This document shows positions 8,523 to 14,897 of a DNA stretch of 21,694 nt, piece after piece (the first letter of the stretch is position 1; every line of letters begins with the position of its first letter). Below the pieces are notes generated by a model, which saw only the letters and a list, made by a program, of their open reading frames with translations, had not been told where the DNA came from and searched no databases. The stretch lies in NCBI GenBank assembly GCA_002887195.1, contig PJAB01000718.1, forward strand, positions 1-21,694, in the 5' to 3' direction. This DNA comes from Chrysochromulina parva (Eukaryota > Haptophyta > Prymnesiales > Chrysochromulinaceae). The position numbers and the translations under genes are program-made.

Positions 8523-9330
8523 CGTTTGCTCTCTCCACCCCGTATTATTCCATGTTGCCCCCGACGGTCAAGTCAAACCAACATGTGCCTAGACTAGTTT
8601 CGTCAATGCCGTTCCAACTCAGAAGATCATCCGTTTCAAAGCCGTTCGGTTGGTTAGAAACTGTGTGGTTTTGAGATTTGAAGGTGGTTAGAAACTCGCG
8701 CCCCCCGGACCTGGACTATGCTTCTTGCTTCACAGTTCTTCACAGTCAGACTCTTCACAGTAACCCTAGCTTGCTTCACGGCTTTGCTCGCGGCTTGGCT
8801 AGGAGTACGCGTTGGGCGTTGCGACGCTCGATACGCCTGCAATTATCATGCGGCCGCATGCGGGCCGCGCCCGCGCGGGGCCGGGCCGCGGGCCCGGATC
8901 TCCGGTCACCTCAAAACACCTTTGTAATCAATCGCCACCGCACACATGAACTCTAGAGCCCATATGTACATGCCATCACTACTGATCTCTGAGAGTGTCC
9001 TTAAGCAGGTCAATGCAACTCCTGGGACCACTAGACTCGTGCTCTCTCTGCGGACTCGGGAACGCGGTCCGTTACGTAACATACTCCAGGGCCCAGCCCA
9101 GCCCCACACGCGTCCCTTCACACCCTCATCACTCCCTTCCCACACTTGCACGCAGTTCAGGGTGAACTGTGAGGGCACCCGGGGCATACATTGCCGTGGG
9201 TCGCTCGGTCGCATCGGTTCGTGGGTAGTAGGGCTGTGGACAGCACCCCAACACCCACGCCCGTGCCTTGTATCGTACGAGTCCGCGAAAGTGGGCGTTG
9301 ATGACTTCCACGTGCACTTCGCTGCGGTGC
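8523..9330. other. Intergenic region with palindrome and GC block
   Basis: About 800 bp between the 5' end of the EEP gene and the 3' end of the small membrane-protein gene, both on the minus strand. It contains three copies of CTTCACAGT between about 8729 and 8761, a perfect 14-bp palindrome CATGCGGCCGCATG at 8847-8860, and a block of nearly pure G and C continuing to about 8895. A 69-codon plus-strand ORF with a hydrophobic start (8718-8927) crosses the GC block and is not called. Confidence 0.45.
8847..8860. repeat. Perfect 14-bp palindrome
   Basis: CATGCGGCCGCATG is perfectly self-complementary and is followed directly by a GC-only stretch rich in GGCCGCG/CGCGGCC words up to about 8895. 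It could be a binding site or a structural element; nothing in the sequence decides between these. Confidence 0.8.
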
Positions 9331-9726
9331 TTAAGCTGACAGTTTGCCCTTCCCACTCTTGGGGGCAGGTGTAGGCTTGGCCGCCGCCGCGGGTGGCGGG
9401 GATGCCTTTTTCGGGGCAGGCGCAGGCGCAGGTGCAACCTTGGCCGCAGCTTTCGTTGCAGGCGATGGCTTCTTGTTGGCTTCGATCTTCGCGTACTTGT
9501 CCTTCAAGGTGGCGGCGGGCGTCGGGTCGAAGCCGTCGGGCATGCAGAGGCCGCAGCAGCGGAAGAGCTGCACGATGAATGCCCCAATCAAGCAGAGCAG
9601 CGGCAGGACGCACGTGGCCAGCGCGACCCAGTCGTCGGAGGACATGGCGCTCATGACCGTTTTGGCCTCCGGGGGAACGTACGTGACGTAGTACGTGGAC
9701 ACAGTGGCGAGGATCTCTTCCGCCAT
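9331..9726 (-). CDS. Small single-pass membrane protein with Lys/Pro/Ala-rich tail
   Basis: A 131-residue protein. Residues 33-55 form one membrane helix (WVALATCVLPLLCLIGAFIV). It is followed by a juxtamembrane Cys cluster (FRCCGLCMP, C57, C58, C61), a common palmitoylation context. A short segment, DPTPAATLKDKYAKIEANKK, then leads into a 45-residue tail of Ala, Pro and Lys (KKASPPPAAAAKP-type) ending KLSA. The N terminus is acidic with no signal peptide, so the basic tail probably faces the cytosol. The ATG at 9726 is the only one that avoids an improbable low-complexity 5' extension arising from the ACTTG repeat. No family is recognised. The divergent neighbour is RPS20, 494 bp away. Confidence 0.65.
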   Translation of the reverse strand: MAEEILATVSTYYVTYVPPEAKTVMSAMSSDDWVALATCVLPLLCLIGAFIVQLFRCCGLCMPDGFDPTPAATLKDKYAKIEANKKPSPATKAAAKVAPAPAPAPKKASPPPAAAAKPTPAPKSGKGKLSA

Positions 9727-9885
9727 GTTGTCTTTGGGAATGGTCGCACGCGGCCAAAGTGCGGGCGAAAAACAAAGTTGGGACTCTGAGAAAAATGCGA
9801 AATGAACGCAACCGCCCGCTCTCCCTTCCCGCCACCTGGCTACGCGGAGCACATTCGATACATAGGCTTCCGATACATGTAAGAC

Positions 9886-9907
9886 TACTTGACTTGACTT
9901 GACTTGA
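9886..9907. repeat. Pentanucleotide microsatellite (ACTTG)n
   Basis: Four consecutive ACTTG units, followed by diverged units for another 35 bp. It lies upstream of both divergent genes, so length change here could affect their promoters; that is inference. Confidence 0.85.
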
Positions 9908-10198
9908 GACTTGCGCTTGTTTGTAGACTTGACCTGCGCTTGAAGCAATGAACGTCAGTGTGTTCGTTACAATATCGACACACGACTGAACCATCTTCAG
10001 GGGCGTGTGTTAGAATTGGGGGACTTGAATTTGACCCGACTGACTTAGCTGTGAAAGACCGAATCCCCACAGAGGCCCCGTATGGCAATGCCGCAGAGCG
10101 ACGTGGAGCTCCCTCTTGCGCTGCGCAGCTGACATCCGCGCGTGCGCAAGGCAGTCGCTGACCTTTGCCTTCTCGCCTTCGCGTGCGCAGTGAGCTAC

Positions 10199-10220
10199 TG
10201 TCTTTTTTCTCGTTGGAACC
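10199..10220 (+). promoter_or_regulatory. Pyrimidine-rich 5' leader of RPS20 (possible TOP-like element)
   Basis: The bases just before the RPS20 ATG read CTGTCTTTTTTCTCGTT then GGAACC. Ribosomal-protein mRNAs in many eukaryotes begin with a C followed by pyrimidines. Whether transcription starts here cannot be told from sequence alone. Confidence 0.35.
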
Positions 10221-10713
10221 ATGTCAGCTGAGGTGCGCGCTGCAGTCGCGCTCCTTGCACAGAATGCTGGTCCTCTGAGATGCTTCTAGAGGTTGCTCTG
10301 CAGCCGCATCAGCTGAGCGTCTATCGCGGGCTGTCTGCTGCTGCTCTCAGGAGACTGCGGCGGCTAAGGCGAAGGAGATTGAGGAGACTGAGACCAAGAC
10401 GCACCGTATCCGCATCACGCTTACCAGCCGCAATGTCAAGAACCTCGAGAAGGTCTGCAATGATTTGATCAAGGGCGCCAAGGACAAGCGCCTCAAGGTC
10501 AAGGGTCCTGTTCGTCTGCCCACGAAGACGCTGCGCTTGACCGTCCGCAAATCCCCTTGCGGTGAGGGCACCAACTCGTGGGACCGCTTCGAGATGCGTA
10601 TCCACAAGCGCCTGATCGACCTGCACTCGCCCTCGGAGATTGTGAAGCAGATCACCTCCATCTCTATTGAGCCCGGCGTCGAGGTTGAGGTGACGATTGC
10701 CGACATCGACTAA
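10221..10713 (+). CDS. RPS20: 40S ribosomal protein S20 (uS10)
   Basis: Two exons, 10221-10232 and 10351-10713, encode 124 residues. The tiny first exon gives only MSAE; exon 2 continues [16 protein letters not shown] and then the conserved uS10 body. That body includes [58 protein letters not shown] and [18 protein letters not shown], ending [15 protein letters not shown]. The length and near-complete match to eukaryotic RPS20 make this the most certain assignment in the window. It is a structural protein of the small ribosomal subunit head, in the cytosol. A pyrimidine-rich stretch precedes the ATG. An intron right after the start region is common in ribosomal protein genes. Confidence 0.97.
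10233..10350 (+). other. Intron of RPS20 (118 bp, phase 0)
   Basis: The donor is GAG|GTGCGC and the acceptor CTCTCAG|GAG. It follows only 12 coding bases. Without splicing, the ATG frame cannot reach the conserved uS10 body. Confidence 0.9.
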
Positions 10714-10880
10714 GGCGGCCGCAGCCACACCGACCTTCAGGGTCTGAGTTCTCCTGTCTAGCCTCCACGCGAGGGCGGCTTCACGGATAGGCGCCGCTGC
10801 GCCGAGAGAACCGTACCCCATTACGCTTGACTTAATCGTGCTCTATCATAGGCTATCCGGTTTGTTAAGCAGTAATTTGC

Positions 10881-10893
10881 CACACACACACAC
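10881..10893. repeat. Short (CA)n microsatellite
   Basis: A 13-base run of alternating C and A in the 3' region downstream of RPS20. Confidence 0.9.
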
Positions 10894-11257
10894 GTACGCG
10901 ACTTCATCGTACGATTTCGAGCACATGCCGTTAAATGTGCGCGCAAACGTAAAACTAAAAACATACACACTTGCTGTGAGCGCGCGGGGACCGCCCGGGC
11001 CGCTTCCCGGCACCGGCATGGGCCCGGGCGGGGTGGTCGCTGGTCCGGGCGGGATTGCGGCGGGAACATGCCGCGCACGATGCGGCGTTTATCGCAGTGC
11101 ATATCGTTCGAGTATCGAGATCCGCAAAGATGAAAGAATTAATTTCCCTGCATCTCATCACTCATGCAGCCCGGATCACCCTTAGTGCCTCTCGAGACCG
11201 CGGCGGCCACAGCGCACAGCGGGCCGCCCCGCTGCGCGACGTAAGCCGCCCGGCGGG

Positions 11258-11286
11258 GCCCCGCGCCCGCGCGCCCGGCGCGGGGC
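11258..11286. repeat. GC hairpin (10-bp perfect stem, 9-nt loop)
   Basis: GCCCCGCGCC at 11258-11267 pairs perfectly with GGCGCGGGGC at 11277-11286. It lies in the middle of a block made almost only of G and C, between the 3' ends of two convergent genes. It might affect transcription termination or polymerase progress, but this is inference. Confidence 0.8.
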
Positions 11287-11626
11287 GCGGGCGCAAAGCG
11301 CGCCCGGGGCGCGGGCGGCGGCGCCGCGCGCGGCCCGCCGCATCTTAAGCCGCATCGCCGTAACAAAGTAAACCATGTCCTCAACAGCCCCACTCCTCCT
11401 CCGCGGGCGGTTCTTGTTGCAGTTACTTACTACTTTAACTACTTCAGACCGTTACGTCCGCTGAGTGGCGCGCTGCCTCGGGCGGCGAGACGGCGACGAC
11501 GTGCTGCATGCTCCGATGAAGGCAGGCAAGGACTGGCCAAAAACCCGCTACAGCGCGCTCCTACGAGTAACCGCAGCTCCTGAAGAGCGGACGGACGACG
11601 ACAGAGCGCTTCGAAAAGGTGCGAGC

Positions 11627-12179
11627 TCACGAGTTCGCGGAGCGGCCGCCTTTGCCATCTTGCGACAGCTTTTGCCGCTGCTTAAAGTTGCTGCCAGCCT
11701 TGGAGCCGCGCCGCTTGCGTGCCCTTTCGCGCCGCTTGCCCAACTCTTTGAGCGCTTCGGCAAGGCCCTCCCTGGTCGCTTGCCAGTAGCAAGCGGCGAG
11801 CCCGAGCAGCGGCAGCACGATCGGCACGAGGAGGCCGACGAGGACCCACATCGAGCTTGTGCCGTCCTTTTTCGCACGCTTCGAGGCACTGCCTTCGCCT
11901 GTTTCGCCACCCTCCATGTACGTGACCCGAGCACCTTCGGGAATCTCCCACGAGCTCTCGCGCGTCTTCGAGTGGTAGTAAAACCTGCGTTGGGCGCACC
12001 CCATCAGCGACAAATGATGATCACGAGGGTGGTGAAACATGATCTGGCGCGCACTTTTTCCCCGAGGCCGGATCCAAGGCCTCGATCCACGAGGCGTCGT
12101 CCTGCGCGCTTGCAGTCGCGAGCATGACGCACAGAAGGCCGAGCGTGCGATGTCGACGCGTCGGCGTTGGGTGCTTCAT
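11627..12179 (-). CDS. Signal peptide - WW domain - membrane helix protein
   Basis: Two exons on the minus strand, 12179-12055 and 11984-11627, encode 160 residues. Residues 1-25 form a signal peptide (basic N region, then LGLLCVMLATASA, cleavage near AQ). A WW domain follows at about 29-59: W31, then LDPASGKK joined across the intron to FYYHSKTRESSWEIP, with W54 and the usual YY pair. A short acidic/Gly and then basic linker precedes a membrane helix at 88-109 (WVLVGLLVPIVLPLLGLAAC). The 50-residue tail is strongly basic (KRRERARKRRGSK). Type I topology would place the WW domain in the ER lumen or outside the cell, and the basic tail in the cytosol. WW domains normally bind Pro-rich peptides in the cytosol or nucleus. 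The start lies 186 bp from the divergent Sec62 start. Confidence 0.85.
11985..12054 (-). other. Intron of the WW membrane-protein gene (70 bp)
   Basis: On the minus strand the donor is AAAAA|GTGCGC and the acceptor AACGCAG|GTTT; the intron lies after the second base of a Lys codon. Removing it joins the first Trp and DPASGKK to FYYHSKT and yields a textbook WW domain with the right Trp-Trp spacing. Unspliced, the first exon frame lacks the second half of the domain. Confidence 0.9.
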
Positions 12180-12365
12180 GCTGAGAAAGGACATGCACAG
12201 ACGCCCGATACGGCGGCGTCATGCGTCGCTGCAGCGGTGGTCGACAGAATCGTTCGACACACTCCACTGTTCCGCAGGAGGAAACTTTGGGACACCACCC
12301 GAGCTTATCATCTCGTCTGATCACACGGAGTCGGTCCACTCCCTTGGACCCGAGCGCGGTCGCGA
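12180..12365. promoter_or_regulatory. Shared divergent promoter region of the WW membrane protein and Sec62
   Basis: Only 186 bp separate the two ATGs, so both promoters and both 5' UTRs must fit here. No TATA box is seen. A short inverted repeat, GTCGA and TCGAC separated by about nine bases, lies around 12240-12259. Co-expression of the two genes is a reasonable inference. Confidence 0.55.
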
Positions 12366-13755
12366 ATGCCGCCACGACCACTTGTTCGCGGCCGTGCTGG
12401 ACCGGCAGCACAGCAGGCGGGCCCGCCCGTCGATCCGAAGCTGGAGGTGGTCGCTGCCTGGCTGCGCAACGAGAAGCGCAGCGGCCTGTACACCAAAGAG
12501 GCTGTGCAGTACGAGAAGGTGTGCGCAGCCCGTGCCTCCCGGCCCTGCGAGCGTGTGGCCTGTGGCCTGCGCTGGCGACACGGCATGCGCAGCACGTACA
12601 GGCCAGTGCATGAGCCAGGCGATGCCACATGCGATTGCAGGCAGCACTCGTGGCCTGCGACACCGTTTCTCAGCTCTGCGTGCGCTGTTGCTGCTCCGCA
12701 GCGTGTCGAGTACTTCAAAGGTTCGAAGCTCGTGGATACGCTGATTGGGCCCAAGTATAAGGGTAAGATGGCAAAGGATATGCCCATCAAGACGCGCGCG
12801 GAGGCGGCCAAGCTCGCGCAGGAGCTGCTGCGGGTGGGCTACATCCATCGGTCAAAGCGCATGGAGCTCGCGCATACGCGCCGCTGGGAGCTCGAGCTGC
12901 AGCATGGCCCCTTCGAGGACTCGAAAGATGCCCTCTTCACTTGGGTCTACGAAGGTGCGCAGCCGTGGGCGCCGCTACTACCGCCGCTGCCGCCACTGCT
13001 GCTCCTGCTCCTGCGGCTGCTGCTGCCACCATTGCTGCCGGCTCAACGGAGTCCTGCGCTGCGGCACGTGCGCAGGCTCGAAGACGAAGCTGTACCTGAT
13101 GTGCGCGGGCATGCTGCTGGGCGCGTTGGGCATCTGTATGATACAGATCTGGCCGTTGTGGCTCAAGATCGGAGTGTGGTGGTGCTCTGTGACCTTCCTG
13201 ACCACCTTTGGCGTACTGTGCGTGGTGCGCCTCATACTCTTCGTGCTCATGTGGATTGTGGGCTTTCGAGGCATCTGGCTCTTCCCCAACCTCTTTGACG
13301 ACAACCAGACCTTTGCGGGCTCCTTCATGCCGGTCTTTGGCAAAGGCGACCCGGTGGTCGTCGAGGAGGATTCAGACGAAGAGTATTGGGCGCGCGTGAA
13401 CAAGAAGAAGAAGAAGGATTCCAAAGACGGCAAGGAGGGCGAGGACAAGGGCGACAGCGAGAAGAAGAAGTCGTCCAAGGAGCCCAAGGAAAAGGGGCCC
13501 GAGCCTGCCTTCCAGTTCGGCTGGATCAACGTCGCCCTCATCTTCGGTCTCGGTGCGCTCGCCTGCATCAAGATGGGACTCTTTGATGGCGATAACGTGC
13601 CAGACTTCATCGCTAAGCGTGACGACCTCGAGTACTATTTCAAGTCGCTCGCGGCGCCCGAGCCCGCCAACGACACGGCCGACAAGGATGGCAAAAAGGG
13701 ACCGGAGCGTGATCCGTTCGCAGCGCCCGTCGACGACGACGCCGGCCGCTTCTGA
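12366..13755 (+). CDS. SEC62: Protein-translocation protein Sec62
   Basis: Three exons, 12366-12518, 12702-12954 and 13076-13755, encode 361 residues. The N-terminal cytosolic domain (DPKLEVVAAWLRNEKRSG, then RVEYFKGSKLVDTLI, LLRVGYIHRSKRM and DALFTWVYEGSKTKLYL) matches Sec62 across both introns. Two membrane helices follow at about 141-165 and 168-196, with the family's PLWLKIGVWW and GIWLFPNLF motifs. Sec62 works with Sec61/Sec63 in post-translational import of small secretory proteins into the ER. A loop rich in Glu/Asp and Lys (227-275) contains EEYWARV. A third hydrophobic segment at 285-304 (WINVALIFGLGALACIKMG) goes beyond the two helices of human Sec62, and an acidic tail follows. Codons 1-20 are weakly conserved, so the exact start is less sure. 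Confidence 0.93.
12519..12701 (+). other. Intron 1 of SEC62 (183 bp, phase 0)
   Basis: The donor is GAG AAG|GTGTGC and the acceptor CTCCGCAG|CGT. Excision joins AVQYEK to RVEYFKG, as expected for Sec62. The intron happens to be open in frame, so an unspliced read would add 61 unrelated residues. Confidence 0.9.
12955..13075 (+). other. Intron 2 of SEC62 (121 bp, phase 1)
   Basis: The donor is GAA G|GTGCGC and the acceptor GTGCGCAG|GC. Excision changes reading frame and joins WVYE to GSKTKLYLM, leading directly into the first membrane helix. The intron interior is pyrimidine/G rich with CTGCTGC-like repeats. Confidence 0.93.
13366..13398 (+). other. Candidate ATG8-interacting motif in Sec62 (EEYWARV)
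   Basis: Residues 233-243 read EDSDEEYWARV. The core W240-x-x-V243 fits the [WFY]xx[LIV] consensus, and it follows a run of acidic residues as in strong AIM/LIR motifs. It lies in the polar stretch between the second and third hydrophobic segments, predicted to be cytosolic. Human SEC62 is an ER-phagy receptor with such a motif after its second helix; function here is inference. Confidence 0.45.
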
Positions 13756-14897
13756 GCGCCGCCGCAGATGATCCGTTGGATCTGACCTCTGGAGATCCGG
13801 TGGAGCTTGCCGCCGCCGCCGCGACTACGACGACGCTCGGTCGTCTGCATGCATCCACTTTGTGGAGGTCCGCTGCGCGCGTGAGGCGCCGACTGCTGCC
13901 GGCACTAGTAATTAAACGCTGCTGCATACCCCATGCGATGATTCGCCCGGGTCCGCTCTCCACTGAGCGCCGCGCGCGAGGCTGTCCGCCCGCGGCCGAC
14001 GGTCGTCGGGTTGCAGTGGTTTTGGTTACGTTAGCGTGTTACTGGTCGTAGGTCGATCCGCGTTATCCGTTAAGCGTGCACGGACGGTGCATAAGGACCG
14101 CGCCGGCCGCGCCTCTGTAATTACTCGGTCGGGTAACCCGGCGACGCGGGCGACGCATCGTCGAGGCGTCGCAGGCCGCCCGGGCCCCGGCCGCAGCGCG
14201 CACCGGGTCGGACCGGCTCGGCGCCATGCGCAGCCCGGTACGGTGGCTCCGGTCGGGCACCGAGGCACCGCGGCGTGCGTCCCGGTCGCGCGCGCCGCGC
14301 GGTCGCGGCCGCTCGCGCGCGTTCGGGCTTCGGCGTTCGCCGCGCGCCGCGCCGCGGGCCGGCGCCGCGCGGGACCGGACGCGGCCGGGCCGCGGCGCCG
14401 GCGCGCCGCCGACCCGACGGCGACGCCCGGCGCGGGCGGCAGGCCGGCACCGGCGAGTCGCGACACAGCGTCAGCGAGCGAGCCCGATGCCGCGCGCGAG
14501 AGCGCGGCGCGACACGTTTGACGTTACACGAGTCAACCATCAGTTGAGACCCGGGGACATTGATAACACGCGACACATGGTCTTCATGGGATACGTTGGC
14601 TCGGTTCGGCACGTTTACGATTTAGCGGTTGGCGGCCAAACGGCCACCCGTGCTCTGATGGCACTGCTCATCATGGCATGGCATGGTATCGGTTTTTGGT
14701 TGGCGCCTGACCCAGCCCTAGCATTCGACCCCACATCCCAGCCTCTGCGCCGCTATCCTTTCTATGCTCGCTGCGTTGGCGCGCCGTCGTCGCTCGCCGC
14801 CGCTTCGCGCCGCCATGCGCACTCGTGTATAGGATGCCACGCGTGTACAGCACGGCGGGCCACATGCACTGGGGCCGTGCGCGCGCACGCGCGCGCC
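13756..14897. other. Convergent intergenic region with a long GC-only block
   Basis: About 1.14 kb between the stops of SEC62 and the PX-domain gene. The first 200 bp and 14521-14770 are of ordinary composition. About 14100-14520 is a very GC-rich block dense in CGCG/GCCGG words with no coding signal. The last 20 bp before the PX stop are an alternating CG/CA tract. An ORF at 14226-15200 is a consequence of high GC. No tRNA or other RNA gene was recognised. Confidence 0.5.
14876..14896. repeat. Alternating purine-pyrimidine tract (Z-DNA-prone)
   Basis: Twenty-one bases alternate strictly between pyrimidine and purine, nearly all CG with one TG and one CA step, including the perfect palindrome GTGCGCGCGCAC at 14877-14888. 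It abuts the TGA of the PX gene (complement of 14898-14900). Such tracts favour left-handed DNA under supercoiling. Confidence 0.8.

Larger units (their letters stand above)
9727..10220. other. Divergent intergenic region (putative promoters) with ACTTG repeat
   Basis: About 490 bp between the divergent small membrane-protein gene and RPS20. It holds an ACTTG pentamer array near 9886-9907 plus degenerate copies (ACTTGCGCTTG, ACTTGACC) to about 9945. No TATA box is evident. The last 25 bp before the RPS20 ATG are pyrimidine-rich. Confidence 0.45.
10714..11626. other. Convergent intergenic region with GC-only blocks
   Basis: About 910 bp between the stop codons of RPS20 and the WW membrane-protein gene. 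It contains a (CA)n run at 10881-10893, a GC-rich block at about 10978-11060, and a second, almost pure G+C block at about 11197-11343 that includes a strong hairpin. No protein or RNA gene is supported; ORFs through the GC blocks have Arg/Ala/Gly/Pro composition only. Confidence 0.5.

Noticed and set aside
8718..8927. 69-codon plus-strand ORF with a signal-like start
   Set aside because: The hydrophobic start overlaps a CTTCACAGT repeat and the rest is GC-block composition, so it is probably chance.
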